A DNA stretch of 64,000 bases, taken from CAZOEL01 sp964578835 (GTDB lineage Bacteria; Desulfobacterota; Syntrophobacteria; Syntrophobacterales; Syntrophobacteraceae). Where the stretch lies: assembly GCA_964578835.1 (NCBI GenBank), contig CAZOEL010000028.1, positions 1 through 64,000 of the forward strand. The letters run 5' to 3'. The notes under the pieces are model-generated. The model was not told the DNA's origin. It made no database searches and was given only the letters and a program-made list of their open reading frames with translations. The position numbers and the translations under genes were made by a program. This document shows positions 6,508-16,385 of the stretch, piece after piece; position 1 is the first letter of the stretch; each line of letters begins with the position of its first letter.

Positions 6508-8936
6508 CAATTTTGAATATCCTCCCTGGCTTCATCGGATTCCGCCAAAACAGCGACATCCACCACTCGCTCCCCTTCGTCCAGACCCATCATTTTCACT
6601 CCTTGAGTCACACGACCGATTTTGCTGATCTGAGACACCGGCGTTCGGATCAATCGCCCGCGATCCGTAATCATGAGGATTTCTTCCTCTTCGGCCACTT
6701 GAGCGAATCCGATCACTTCTCCGTTCCGCTCCGTAACGCGAATGTTCAAAACTCCCTTGCCGCCTCGGCTCTGACACCGGTACTCTTCGGCGGAAGTACG
6801 CTTTCCGAAGCCCTTATTGGTTACTACCAGCATGCATTTGCCGTCGTCTATGACATCCATGCCCACAAGGTGGCTCCCGTCCAGGCTCATCCCGCGCACA
6901 CCTCTGCTCACGCGCCCAAGAGACCTGAAATCCTTCTCATCGACTCGAATGCACTTCCCCGAGGTCGACATGAGAAAGAGATGCTTGTTTCCATCGGTAA
7001 TCCGAGCGCCGATGAGCTCATCGTCATCATCGAGAACTATGCCCCTGATTCCCGTGGAACGAGGATTGGAATACGCGGCAAGCTCGGTCTTCTTGATCAC
7101 GCCGTTCTTGGTGGCCATGACCACGAAATGATCCTGCTTGTACTCTTTTACGGGAAGAATCGTCTGCACCTTTTCCCCCTGAAGGAGAGGGAGCAGATTG
7201 ACGATGGCTTTGCCAATGGCTGCGGGACCGACTTCGGGTATTTCATAGACTTTGAGCCAGAACACCTGCCCGCGGTTCGTAAAAAAAAGCAGGCTGTCAT
7301 GCGTCGACGCCGTAAAGACCGTGGTGACAAGATCCTCCTCCCGGGTGCTCATGCCCATTCGTCCCCTGCCGCCCCTTCTCTGGCTGCGGTAAATGGAAAG
7401 CGGGGTTCTCTTGATGTAGCCGGCCCGAGAGATGGTTACGACCATCTCCTCCATGGTGATGAGATCCTCGATGAAAATCTCCCCGGCGTCAGCCTGGATC
7501 TCGGTTTTTCGGAGGTCTCCATGTTGATCCATAAGCTCCTGGATCTCTTCGCGAATAACCTGGTCCACTTTGGCCGAAGAGGCCAGTATCTGGCGAAGCC
7601 GCTCGATCTCTTTCAGGATCTGGTTGTATTCCTCGATGATCTTGTCCCGCTCGAGGCCCGTGAGGCGCTGCAGGCGCATATCGAGAATAGCCTGCGCCTG
7701 GGCGTCGCTGAATTCGAACCTCTCGATCAGCTTCTGTTTGGCGCCGGCTGGATTGGGGGCCGCACGAATCAACCCGATGACTTCATCGAGGTTATCGAGA
7801 GCTATCTTCAAGCCTTCCAATATGTGAGCGCGCTTTTCAGCTTGCCTGAGCTCATACTGGGTGCGCTTGACAATCACCTGGCGCCTGAAGGTTATGAAGT
7901 TCTGGAGCAGGTCTTTGAGGTTCAGAACCTCCGGACGATTATCAACAACCGCAAGCATGATCACGCCAAAGGTGCTTTCAAGGGCGGTATGCTTGTAGAG
8001 CTGATTTTCGATGACTTTCGGCTCGTCCCCCTGGCGCAGCGTCAATACGACCCGCATGCCTTCCCGATCGGATTCATCCCGAATGTCCTGGATGCCCTCG
8101 ATCTTCTTCTGCTTTACCAGCTCCGCTATTCTCTCGAGCAGCTTCGCCTTGTTCACCTGGTAGGGAAGCTCCGTAACGATGAGATGACTCCTGCGCCCGG
8201 ACTCTTCCACTTCCACGCGCGCTCTCATCTTGATCGAGCCTCTACCCGTTTCGTAGGCTTCCTTTATCCCCTGGCGTCCGCAGATGAAGCCCGCTGTCGG
8301 AAAGTCCGGGCCGGGTATGTAATGCATGAGGTCGGCCACGGTCATCTGCGGATTGTCGAGCAAGGCCATGAGCCCCTGACAAAGCTCTCGCAGATTGTGA
8401 GGCGGAATGTTCGTAGCCATTCCGACCGCGATTCCCGAAGAGCCGTTGAGCAGGAGGTTGGGCGCCCGCGTAGGCAAAACGGTCGGCTCGAGGAGAGAGT
8501 TATCGTAGTTGGGCTCGAACCCTACGGTTTCTTTTTCTATATCGCGCAGGAACTCGTGAGCGAGCCGGTCCATGCGGACTTCGGTATAACGCATGGCTGC
8601 AGGCGGGTCTCCGTCGATGGAGCCGAAATTGCCCTGGCCGTCCACGAGACAATACCGCATGGAGAAATCCTGAGCCATGCGCACCAGCGCATCGTAGACC
8701 GCGGAGTCACCATGTGGATGATACTTACCAATAACATCGCCGACGATGCGGGCGGATTTTTTGTAGGCTTTGTTATAGTCGTTCTTGAGCTCGTGCATCG
8801 AGTACAGGATGCGGCGATGCACCGGCTTCAAGCCATCCCGAACATCCGGGATGGCGCGCCCTATTATGACGCTCATCGCGTAATCAAGATATGATAGCTT
8901 GATTTCATCTTCTATATTGATTGTCTTTAAATCCAT
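6507..8936 (-). CDS. gyrA: DNA gyrase subunit A
   Basis: About 809 residues. This is the breakage-reunion subunit of gyrase, which with GyrB introduces negative supercoils. Seen are DGLKPVHRRILY, the QRDR helix (YHPHGDSAVYDALVRMAQ, with the Ser and Asp found in quinolone-sensitive enzymes), the active-site Tyr in AAMRYTE, and the C-terminal DNA-wrapping domain with a GyrA box (QRRGGRG) and repeated blades. The C-terminal acidic tail is short. An ATG at 8936 is preferred; a GTG two codons upstream is possible. It is probably co-transcribed with gyrB (82-bp gap) and coupled to gpsA. Confidence 0.97.
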   Translation of the reverse strand: MDLKTINIEDEIKLSYLDYAMSVIIGRAIPDVRDGLKPVHRRILYSMHELKNDYNKAYKKSARIVGDVIGKYHPHGDSAVYDALVRMAQDFSMRYCLVDGQGNFGSIDGDPPAAMRYTEVRMDRLAHEFLRDIEKETVGFEPNYDNSLLEPTVLPTRAPNLLLNGSSGIAVGMATNIPPHNLRELCQGLMALLDNPQMTVADLMHYIPGPDFPTAGFICGRQGIKEAYETGRGSIKMRARVEVEESGRRSHLIVTELPYQVNKAKLLERIAELVKQKKIEGIQDIRDESDREGMRVVLTLRQGDEPKVIENQLYKHTALESTFGVIMLAVVDNRPEVLNLKDLLQNFITFRRQVIVKRTQYELRQAEKRAHILEGLKIALDNLDEVIGLIRAAPNPAGAKQKLIERFEFSDAQAQAILDMRLQRLTGLERDKIIEEYNQILKEIERLRQILASSAKVDQVIREEIQELMDQHGDLRKTEIQADAGEIFIEDLITMEEMVVTISRAGYIKRTPLSIYRSQRRGGRGRMGMSTREEDLVTTVFTASTHDSLLFFTNRGQVFWLKVYEIPEVGPAAIGKAIVNLLPLLQGEKVQTILPVKEYKQDHFVVMATKNGVIKKTELAAYSNPRSTGIRGIVLDDDDELIGARITDGNKHLFLMSTSGKCIRVDEKDFRSLGRVSRGVRGMSLDGSHLVGMDVIDDGKCMLVVTNKGFGKRTSAEEYRCQSRGGKGVLNIRVTERNGEVIGFAQVAEEEEILMITDRGRLIRTPVSQISKIGRVTQGVKMMGLDEGERVVDVAVLAESDEAREDIQN

Positions 8937-9024
8937 AATCACTCAATCCCTGGTAAAACCGGAGCAAAAAGACGAGACAATGCGGAAGAGCGGCCGCTCA
9001 CATCGAACATCCCGCTTTCGGCAT

Positions 9025-11442
9025 CTAAATATCTAAATCTCTGAAATCGAGAGCGTTGTATTGAATAAAATCGCGACGAGGCTCCACGCGGTCTCCCATG
9101 AGAGTCGTGAAAAGCTCATCTGCGTGATATTGATCTTCGATCTTAACCTGGAGCAAAGTGCGTTTTTCAGGATTCATCGTGGTCTCCCAGAGCTGCTCCG
9201 GGTTCATCTCTCCAAGACCTTTATAGCGTTGGATGGTCAGCCCCTTTCCGGCTTCATCCATGAGGTATTGAAATAAAGCCCTCGGGTGCTCGAACTGGAC
9301 TTCGCTCTGAGCGTCTTTTACGCTGTAGGGAGTCCGGTGCAGTATGCTCATTTGATTATATAGCTCGAGGAGCTTCTTGAGCTCGACCGATTGGAGAAAC
9401 TCATACCGGAGCCTCGTGCGCTCCTGGCCGTAGCCTGGCTTAATGAGCTCGAGATCCAGGCCTCGCTGTTCTTCTTCCAATTCGATGGCGATAACCTCGT
9501 AGCCGCCTTTCTCCAGCTCCTCCTTTAAAACGAACACACTCTGATTATCCGTAATGGAAAGCTGCTTTTCCGTAAATATCTTGACGACAAGATCCATCAG
9601 GCTCTTGTCGATTCCTTTGCGAGTCAGCCGCTCCAACCACTCCTCATAGCGCGAGAAAAGCTTCATCAACTGAACCAACTGGTCGGAAGGGAGCGCCGCT
9701 TCGCGCTCGGGCAGGTAAACGCTTCTCTTTTCCACCGCCCTCGAAAGCAGCAGGGCGTTCATCGCCTCGTCATCCTTGATGAACTGCTCGTTCTTCCCGC
9801 TCACGACGCGATAGAGAGGCGGCTGTGCGATGTAAAGGTGCCCGCGCTCTATCAGATCCGGCATCTGGCGGTAGAAGAACGTGAGAAGAAGAGTCCTGAT
9901 GTGGGCCCCGTCCACGTCGGCATCGGTCATGATGATGGTCTTGTGGTACCGGAGCTTGTCCGGTTGATATTCGTCTTTGCCCACTCCGGTTCCAAGAGCC
10001 GAAACCATATTACGGATTTCCTGATTTTCGATCATCTTGTCGAAGCGGGATTTTTCAACATTGAGTATCTTTCCGCGCAAAGGGAGAATGGCTTGAAATT
10101 TACGGTCTCTACCCTGCTTGGCGGAGCCGCCGGCCGAATCTCCCTCTACGATGAAAATCTCGCTCTTCTCGGGGTCCCTCTCCTGGCAGTCGGCAAGCTT
10201 TCCGGGCAGCGAATGATCGCTAAGAACTCCCTTGCGCCGCGTCAGCTCCTTGGCTCGTCGCGCCGCCTCTCGAGCCCTCGCCGCCTCGAGAACCTTATCG
10301 AGAACCGTCTTGATCACTTTCGGGTTTTCTTCGAAGAAAGTCGAAAGCTTTTCGTACGTTAGATTTTCAACAAGACCCTTTACCTCGCTGTTTCCGAGCT
10401 TGGTCTTCGTTTGTCCTTCAAACTGAGGTTGAGAAATCTTCACGCTGACTATCGCCGTCAGCCCCTCTCGCACATCGTCTCCCGTGAGCTTGTCGAGATC
10501 GGCTTTGGGCATCTTGTTTTGAGTCGCATACTGCTTTATCGAGCGGGTCAGTCCGGCCTTGAAGCCAACAAGATGGGCGCCGCCTTCCTTTGTGTTGATG
10601 TTGTTGGCGAAGGTGAAGATCTTTTCGTTGTACGTCTGATTGTATTGGATGGCGATCTCGATATCCACGCCCTGCCTCTCGCCGGCAATGAAAATAATCT
10701 CGGGATGCAAAGGCTCTTTGTTTTTATTCAGATATTCCACAAAAGAAAGCAGACCGCCATCGTATCGAAACTCTTTTTCCTTGGGGATCCGATCGTCTGT
10801 CAAACGAATGGCCACGCCTCGATTTAGAAACGCAAGCTCCCTCAAGCGTTGAGCCAAAACATCGAAGCTCATCTCGGTTTCGGTAAAGATCATCGCATCG
10901 GCCTTGAAAGTGATGCGAGTCCCTCTTTTTTTCGTCTCTCCGGTAATGGTGAGCGGAGTCTTGGGCTCTCCGCGTTCATAACGTTGAGAGTACACTTTCC
11001 CATCTCGGCGAATCTCCACCTCGAGATATTCGCTCAGAGCATTCACCACCGATACTCCAACGCCATGGAGGCCTCCCGACACCTTATACGAGGAATCGTC
11101 GAACTTGCCTCCGGCGTGAAGCTTCGTCATGACAACCTCGACGGCGGACAGATTCTCTTTCTCATGAATATCGACTGGAATGCCGCGCCCGTTATCTTCT
11201 ACGGTAATGCTGCCGTCTACATGAATTTGGATGCGGACTGAATCGCAATATCCGGCCAGAGCTTCATCGATGCTGTTGTCGACTACTTCGTATACGAGAT
11301 GATGCAGGCCTTCAGTAGAAACATTCCCTATGTACATGGAAGGGCGCATGCGGACGGCGCTCAGGCCCTCCAAAACGGTAATCTGCTGCGCCGTGTATTG
11401 ATCTTCAGAGCTCTTTTCACCCACACCGGTAATTAATGACAT
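9025..11442 (-). CDS. gyrB: DNA gyrase subunit B
   Basis: About 805 residues, the long form that has the C-terminal insertion of Gram-negative enzymes. The GHKL ATPase domain shows EVVDNSIDEALAG, DNGRGIP and GGLHGVGVSVVNALS. The TOPRIM domain shows EGDSAGG, LPLRGKILN and the metal-binding TDADVDGAHI. It ends with IQRYKGLGEMNPEQLWETTM, which is diagnostic of GyrB. The ATG at 11442 is preceded by a gagg ribosome site; a GTG four codons upstream is the alternative. A clear promoter lies about 120 bp upstream. Confidence 0.97.
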   Translation of the reverse strand: MSLITGVGEKSSEDQYTAQQITVLEGLSAVRMRPSMYIGNVSTEGLHHLVYEVVDNSIDEALAGYCDSVRIQIHVDGSITVEDNGRGIPVDIHEKENLSAVEVVMTKLHAGGKFDDSSYKVSGGLHGVGVSVVNALSEYLEVEIRRDGKVYSQRYERGEPKTPLTITGETKKRGTRITFKADAMIFTETEMSFDVLAQRLRELAFLNRGVAIRLTDDRIPKEKEFRYDGGLLSFVEYLNKNKEPLHPEIIFIAGERQGVDIEIAIQYNQTYNEKIFTFANNINTKEGGAHLVGFKAGLTRSIKQYATQNKMPKADLDKLTGDDVREGLTAIVSVKISQPQFEGQTKTKLGNSEVKGLVENLTYEKLSTFFEENPKVIKTVLDKVLEAARAREAARRAKELTRRKGVLSDHSLPGKLADCQERDPEKSEIFIVEGDSAGGSAKQGRDRKFQAILPLRGKILNVEKSRFDKMIENQEIRNMVSALGTGVGKDEYQPDKLRYHKTIIMTDADVDGAHIRTLLLTFFYRQMPDLIERGHLYIAQPPLYRVVSGKNEQFIKDDEAMNALLLSRAVEKRSVYLPEREAALPSDQLVQLMKLFSRYEEWLERLTRKGIDKSLMDLVVKIFTEKQLSITDNQSVFVLKEELEKGGYEVIAIELEEEQRGLDLELIKPGYGQERTRLRYEFLQSVELKKLLELYNQMSILHRTPYSVKDAQSEVQFEHPRALFQYLMDEAGKGLTIQRYKGLGEMNPEQLWETTMNPEKRTLLQVKIEDQYHADELFTTLMGDRVEPRRDFIQYNALDFRDLDI

Positions 11443-11562
11443 ACATAACCTCACATCTAATTCTTACGGTCTCGTCAACCATCCATTCCACACCCGGACC
11501 AAAAGCCAAGCAGAATATGCGGACTGGTTGCACATCCCGAATGTATACCACGAAAATAGATA

Positions 11563-11591
11563 AGTATACCCTTTATTTCTACGCTTTTCAA
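11563..11591 (-). promoter_or_regulatory. Sigma70-type promoter for gyrB
   Basis: On the minus strand there is TTGAAA, a 17-bp spacer, then TATACT. Spacing is ideal and only a few bases depart from consensus. The predicted start of transcription is near 11556, giving a leader of roughly 115 nt before the gyrB ATG. Confidence 0.6.
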
Positions 11592-11796
11592 TTGATTTCC
11601 GTAATTTATCTGGTGTGAAGAAGCGTGGTGACATTCATTTCGATGTTTTGACAAGAGACGATCGAAGAGGCGAAAGCACGCCTCCTTCAGGCGATGGATC
11701 GCGCCCAAAAGGATTCAAAAGATGGGGCGGACAGGCAAAGGGGGAGGTTCATGCTCTTTCCTGAAATGGCAATAACGGAAAAGTCACCTTTTCTTT

Positions 11797-11880
11797 AGAC
11801 CACGAAAAGCACGAGATTTCATGAAGCGGAATGCCTATCTTTCCAATTGTTCATCGTACTTTTCGTGTTTTTCGTGGTTC
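11797..11880. repeat. Inverted repeat between dnaN and gyrB
   Basis: gaccacgaaaagcacga at the left is matched by its near-complement (tcgtgtttttcgtggttc) at the right, with a roughly 45-bp centre. It lies just after dnaN and could form a long hairpin at the end of that transcript. The remaining intergenic DNA from 11443 to 11950 holds only the gyrB promoter. Confidence 0.55.
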
Positions 11881-11950
11881 AAAAAGGGCTCTGTCGGATG
11901 AGTTTTGCGCCATTGCCTGAAATGACATCATCGCCGCAAGGGCGTCGTCG

Positions 11951-13063
11951 CTAAACCACCATGGGCATGATGAGGCTGAGGTATTCGGGATCATCCGAGC
12001 CGAGAAAGACGCCCCCGTGATATTGATCCACCCATTCGAAGCGCACCTGAGGACTCTCGATCGCCTGCACGGCCTCGAGAACATAACGAATGTTGAACGC
12101 TATCGTAAACTCTTCTCCCGAGTAATCGATATCGAGGGAGTCGTTGGCGCTTCCCAGCTCCGGGTCTCCGGATTCGAGCTCTAGCGTTCCTTCGGAAATA
12201 TTGAATCGCACATGGCGCCACTTCTGATTCGTAAGGACGGCGACTCTTTTGAGGGAATGATAGAGCGTCTCCCAATCTATGGAAAACGAGCTCGGCCTCT
12301 CCTCGGGAATGATCAACTGGTACTCGGGAAATTCCGCTTCCAGCAGCTGAACGCTGAGGAAAGCGTTCGGAGCCCTCAAAATAAGGCAGTTTTCATAGAC
12401 GGCGATGGAGATTTCGTTTTCCTTCTCCAAAAGCTTCAGCATCTCCTGAACGCCTTTTCGTGGAATAATAATGCCTTTTTCCAGATTCAAGTCATGAAAG
12501 GCGTCACCGGGAATCTCCACATAGGCGAGGCGATGCCCGTCGGAAGATACGAACCGAACACATTCCGCTTCAACCGGATGCAGAAAAAGGCCGGCTATGC
12601 TGAACGGATCCTCTTCGACTGGAATTCCGTAGAGGGTTTTGCTCAAGGATTTCCGTAGCACTGCGGCATCGCAGGCTTGAAGGGTTGCATCCTCATAGAA
12701 CACGATATGGGGAAAATCATCGGCAGAGATGGTCGAAAGCTCGAAGCGGGACCGTCCCGCCTGTATCAGCAGCTTATTATTGGGCAAGGTTTCCAATACG
12801 ATATAATCTTGAGGAAGCTCCCGCACGATGTCCAATAGCTTGCGGGAAGAGACGGTCGTACTTCCGGGATGCTCCACTCTGGCTACTATTTGCGTCCAGA
12901 TGCTGAGCTCCAAATCCGTAGCGGAAAGCTCAACCACTTGCTCTTCGTCTGAAGCTTTTATCAATACGTTGAATAAAACCGGTATGCTCGATTTTTTTTC
13001 GGTAACCGTCTGGACCTTTTGGAGGACCTGAATGAGAGCTGCCTTGTCGACTTGAACCTTCAT
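11951..13063 (-). CDS. dnaN: DNA polymerase III beta subunit (sliding clamp)
   Basis: A 370-residue beta clamp, which forms the ring that tethers the replicative polymerase. Seen are the N-terminal MKVQVDKAALIQVLQKVQ, SIPVLFNVLIKA, FELSTISADDFPHI, FVSSDGHRLAYVE in the second domain, and the C-terminal LSLIMPMVV (family end MPMR-like). The length is normal. The ATG at 13063 follows gcagaggac, a usable ribosome site. It leads the minus-strand block that continues into gyrB, but a 508-bp gap and a separate gyrB promoter indicate independent control. No dnaA or recF is next to it, unlike many bacteria. Confidence 0.97.
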   Translation of the reverse strand: MKVQVDKAALIQVLQKVQTVTEKKSSIPVLFNVLIKASDEEQVVELSATDLELSIWTQIVARVEHPGSTTVSSRKLLDIVRELPQDYIVLETLPNNKLLIQAGRSRFELSTISADDFPHIVFYEDATLQACDAAVLRKSLSKTLYGIPVEEDPFSIAGLFLHPVEAECVRFVSSDGHRLAYVEIPGDAFHDLNLEKGIIIPRKGVQEMLKLLEKENEISIAVYENCLILRAPNAFLSVQLLEAEFPEYQLIIPEERPSSFSIDWETLYHSLKRVAVLTNQKWRHVRFNISEGTLELESGDPELGSANDSLDIDYSGEEFTIAFNIRYVLEAVQAIESPQVRFEWVDQYHGGVFLGSDDPEYLSLIMPMVV

Positions 13064-13119
13064 GAGAGTGTCCTCTGCTTTTATTGTAATGTTCTTTTTG
13101 ACTTATAAAGCTTCATCAT

Positions 13120-13148
13120 CATAATAAGGGGATGTTCAATTGTCAAAA
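13120..13148 (-). promoter_or_regulatory. Strong sigma70-type promoter for dnaN
   Basis: On the minus strand there is a perfect TTGACA, a 17-bp spacer, then TATGAT. The predicted start is near 13113, about 50 nt before the dnaN ATG. Confidence 0.7.
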
Positions 13149-13849
13149 ACTTTATCAACATATTGAACTCACTACATAAACATCTGAACAAAAGACTGAC
13201 TTTTTCATTGCTTTCCCTGTCGCGCCAGGACAATCTATCCTGAATTCGAAAGTTTTGAACAGGTTTTGAACAATCATCCAACAGGATTTCAACACATTTG
13301 CTGACAGAAATTGTTCAAATCGACCTGCTGACTCCTATATTTGGATATTTTCATGAATGTATTTGTGCAATTGTGTAATAAACCTCAACCATTTCTCTAA
13401 GGCAATAGTCTCCGAGACTCTAAGCAAAGACCCTAAACAAAAGAGTTACGGCTCTAGCAGAAAGTAGTTTGTCAAGTCTTTTCTCCTTGACAAAAAGAAG
13501 GGACTCAAGTAGGTTTGCGCCGTATTGTGAAAAAAGTTTCTTACCTGAGCTATGGCGATAACTTTAGAGCGACTCCTTTGGCGGGCGAGGCCATAAACAT
13601 TGATAGAAGCCCATATCCGTGAATTTGCCGCGCGTCCCTTCTTCTTGACAATCGGATTTTCTTTCTCACTCATCACGCATACCTTCCCGGCGATTCTACA
13701 TCTTATGGCGTTCAATCAACTTTGCAAAAGGGGGTGAAACAGGCTTGCTGTAACTCTTGGAACTTCTTTGGGGGTGTCGGTGTCTATAACCGATGTGTTA
13801 GTGGCAAGGTTTGAAGATCGAGGACCAATATAAAAGGAGAGGATTTGAT
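13149..13849. other. About 700 bp without a convincing gene, upstream of dnaN and fhs
   Basis: A/T-rich in its first 250 bp. It contains repeated tgttcaa / ttgaaca motifs (for example 13248-13275 and around 13312) and, near 13150, a TTATCAACA that is one base from a DnaA box. Next to dnaN this recalls an origin region, but true DnaA boxes are not clustered, so an origin is not claimed. The fhs promoter should lie toward the right end; no clear -35/-10 pair was found. Confidence 0.3.
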
Positions 13850-15613
13850 ATGCCTTACAATGCGGTAGAACTGAAGGACTGGCAAATTTCCGAAGAAGCT
13901 GAAAAAAATATGCCCACTCCATGGGACTGGGCCGATAAACTGGCGCTGCAAAAAGATGAAATACTTCCCATGGGAAGGCTTTGCAAAATCGATTTCATGA
14001 AAGTGATCGAGCGCCTGAAAGATCGTCCGGATGGAAAATACGTTGAAGTAACCGCCATTACGCCTACTCCTCTTGGAGAAGGAAAGAGCACCACCTCGGT
14101 CGGCCTCATGGAAGGCTTGGGCAAGCGTGGAATGAATGTCGGCGGCGCTTTGAGACAGCCTTCGGGCGGCCCCACCATGAACGTCAAGGGTACGGCTGCC
14201 GGCGGCGGCAACGCTCTTCTCATCCCCATGACCGAATTCTCCCTTGGTCTGACCGGCGATATCAACGACATCATGAACGCTCACAACCTTGCGATGGTCG
14301 CCCTGACCTCCCGCATGCAGCATGAGCGCAACTACAACGATGAGCAGCTTGCTCGCTTGACCAAGATGCGCCGCCTCGACGTCGATCCCACTCGCGTTGA
14401 AATGGGCTGGATCATCGACTTCTGCGCCCAGGCTCTCCGCAACATCATCATCGGAATCGGCGGAAGAACCGATGGCTACATGATGCAGTCGAAGTTCGGC
14501 ATCGCGGTCAGCTCCGAGCTCATGGCCATTCTCTCGATCGTGAGAGACCTTGCCGATATGAAAGAGCGTTTCAACAACATCACCGTGGCTTTCGACAAGC
14601 GCGGCAAACCGGTCACGACCGGCGACCTCGAAGTCGGAAACGCCATGGCCGCCTTCATGCGCAATGCCATCAACCCGACCCTCATGAGCACTGCCGAATA
14701 CCAGCCTTGCCTGGTTCACGCAGGTCCTTTCGCCAACATCGCCGTCGGCCAGTCCTCCATCATTGCAGACCGCATCGGTCTCAAGATGTTCGACTACCAT
14801 GTAACGGAAAGCGGGTTTGCAGCAGACATCGGTTTTGAGAAGTTCTGGAACGTCAAGTGCCGTTACAGCGGCCTCAAACCTCATGTTTCGGTTCTTACCA
14901 CCACCATCCGCGCTCTCAAGATGCACGGCGGCGGTCCCAAAGTTGTCGCAGGTCTTGCTCTGCCCGATGAATACACCAAGGAAAACCTCGGTCTGGTGGA
15001 AAAAGGCCTTGCCAACATGGTTCATTGCATCAACATCATCCGCAAAGCCGGCATCAACCCGGTTGTTTGCATCAACGCCTTCCATACCGACACCAAAGAC
15101 GAAATCGCGCTGGTTCGCAAGTACGCCGAACAGGCCGGCGCCCGTTGCGCTCTCTCCGAGCACTGGGCAAAGGGTGGCGATGGCGCTCTCGAATTTGCCG
15201 ATGCCGTAATGGATGCATGTAAAGAAGACAATCAGTTCAAGTTCCTCTATCCTCTCGAGATGAAGCTGAGAGACCGCGTAGCCATGATCGCCAAAGAAGT
15301 ATACGGCGCCGACGGCGTGGCCTGGACCGCTGAAGCCGAAGCCAAGGCAAAGATGCTCGAAGCCGATCCGAAGTACGATGACTATGCAACCATGATGGTC
15401 AAGACTCACCTGAGCCTTACCCATGATCCTACGCTGAAGGGCGTGCCCAAAGGCTGGACCCTTCCCATCCGCGACGTTTTGATCTATTCCGGCTCGAAGT
15501 TCCTTTGCCCCTGTGCGGGAACGATCAGCCTCATGCCCGGAACGTCTTCGAACCCGGCTTTCCGCCGCATCGACGTGGACGTGAATAACGGTAAGGTATC
15601 GGGTCTGTTCTAA
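13850..15613 (+). CDS. fhs: Formate-tetrahydrofolate ligase
   Basis: About 587 residues. Formyl-THF synthetase joins formate to tetrahydrofolate with ATP, the entry to the methyl branch of the Wood-Ljungdahl pathway. Seen are the phosphate-binding TPTPLGEGKSTT, RQPSGGPTMNVKGTAAGGG, GDINDIMNAHNL, EMGWIIDF and GGGPKVVAG, and the C-terminal LCPCAGTISLMPGTSS. The ATG at 13850 is chosen because aaaggagagg lies just before it; an in-frame ATG 13 codons upstream lacks such a site. It heads the fhs-fchA-folD set, though a terminator separates it from fchA. Confidence 0.97.
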   Translation: MPYNAVELKDWQISEEAEKNMPTPWDWADKLALQKDEILPMGRLCKIDFMKVIERLKDRPDGKYVEVTAITPTPLGEGKSTTSVGLMEGLGKRGMNVGGALRQPSGGPTMNVKGTAAGGGNALLIPMTEFSLGLTGDINDIMNAHNLAMVALTSRMQHERNYNDEQLARLTKMRRLDVDPTRVEMGWIIDFCAQALRNIIIGIGGRTDGYMMQSKFGIAVSSELMAILSIVRDLADMKERFNNITVAFDKRGKPVTTGDLEVGNAMAAFMRNAINPTLMSTAEYQPCLVHAGPFANIAVGQSSIIADRIGLKMFDYHVTESGFAADIGFEKFWNVKCRYSGLKPHVSVLTTTIRALKMHGGGPKVVAGLALPDEYTKENLGLVEKGLANMVHCINIIRKAGINPVVCINAFHTDTKDEIALVRKYAEQAGARCALSEHWAKGGDGALEFADAVMDACKEDNQFKFLYPLEMKLRDRVAMIAKEVYGADGVAWTAEAEAKAKMLEADPKYDDYATMMVKTHLSLTHDPTLKGVPKGWTLPIRDVLIYSGSKFLCPCAGTISLMPGTSSNPAFRRIDVDVNNGKVSGLF

Positions 15614-15655
15614 CATTTATCTCGGTTAGAGCTCCGGTGATTTGAAAAAACCACA

Positions 15656-15691
15656 AAGGGCAGGACAGAGAGCGTGTCCTGCCCTTTTTTT
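15656..15691 (+). terminator. Intrinsic terminator after fhs
   Basis: A perfect 12-bp stem (aagggcaggaca / tgtcctgccctt) with a 7-nt loop, followed by a run of T. It lies 43 bp after the fhs stop. Confidence 0.85.
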
Positions 15692-15739
15692 AATTTGGAA
15701 TATGCGCGTCCTGCGCCTTAAGCATAAAGGAGAGCAAAA

Positions 15740-16372
15740 ATGAGTATGTTGGATCAAACCTGTTCGGCATTCATTGAAGTACTGGCCTCGAAAGCTCCTG
15801 TCCCGGGAGGAGGCGGTGCGGCCGCTATGGGTGGAGCAATAGGAATGGCTCTTTCCAACATGGTGGGAAACCTCACCGTCGGGAAGAAAAAATACGCTGA
15901 TGTGGAAGGCGAAGTGAAAGAGCTCATCGCCAAAGGCGACGATGTCATCGCCAAGCTGAAAAGGCTGGTGGATCAAGATGCGGAAGTGTTCGAGCCTCTT
16001 TCCAAAGCTTATGGGCTTCCCAAGAGCACCCCTGAAGAGGCCAAATATAAAGAAGAAACCATGGAAAAATGCTGCATAGAAGCCTGCGGAGTTCCCATGG
16101 AAATTATGCGGGCCTCTTTTGAGGGCATTAAAATCCACGCCAGAATGGGCGAGATCGGAACCATGATCGCCATCTCCGATGTGGCATGCGGCGTCGTGTT
16201 CTTAAAAAGCGCTCTTATCGCAGGAAGTCTGAACGTGATCATCAATCTGAACACCATCAAGGATCAAGCCTTTGTAGCCGCTACTCGCAAGGAAATGGAA
16301 GACCTGCTCAATACCGGGTCCAAAATGGCGGACGACACACTGGCTCTTGTCCTGTCAAAACTGAAAAAATAA
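15740..16372 (+). CDS. fchA: Methenyltetrahydrofolate cyclohydrolase, FchA type
   Basis: A 210-residue protein of the formiminotransferase-cyclodeaminase family. It converts 5,10-methenyl-THF to 10-formyl-THF or the reverse. Seen are the signature APVPGGGGAAAMGGAIGMAL near residues 19-38, the long helical core, and DVACGVVFLKSALIAGSLNV with NLNTIKD. An aaaggagagc site precedes the ATG. It stands between fhs and folD, so all three folate C1 steps are encoded together. FolD already carries cyclohydrolase activity in many bacteria, so this step may be duplicated. Confidence 0.9.
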   Translation: MSMLDQTCSAFIEVLASKAPVPGGGGAAAMGGAIGMALSNMVGNLTVGKKKYADVEGEVKELIAKGDDVIAKLKRLVDQDAEVFEPLSKAYGLPKSTPEEAKYKEETMEKCCIEACGVPMEIMRASFEGIKIHARMGEIGTMIAISDVACGVVFLKSALIAGSLNVIINLNTIKDQAFVAATRKEMEDLLNTGSKMADDTLALVLSKLKK

Positions 16373-16385
16373 AGGAGATCTTCTA

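Noticed and set aside
6513..8894. 793-codon open frame opposite gyrA
   Set aside because: It is the antisense of gyrA; long because of the codon use of that gene. No ribosome site and no domain.
13064..13500. Chromosomal origin of replication
   Set aside because: Only one near DnaA box was found and dnaA is absent; recorded as a finding to check rather than annotated as an origin.
13446..13715. 89-codon minus-strand frame between dnaN and fhs
   Set aside because: Basic, low-information product, no ribosome site, no family; probably chance.
13784..15616. 610-codon open frame opposite fhs
   Set aside because: Antisense shadow of a highly conserved gene; its sequence shows no protein family.
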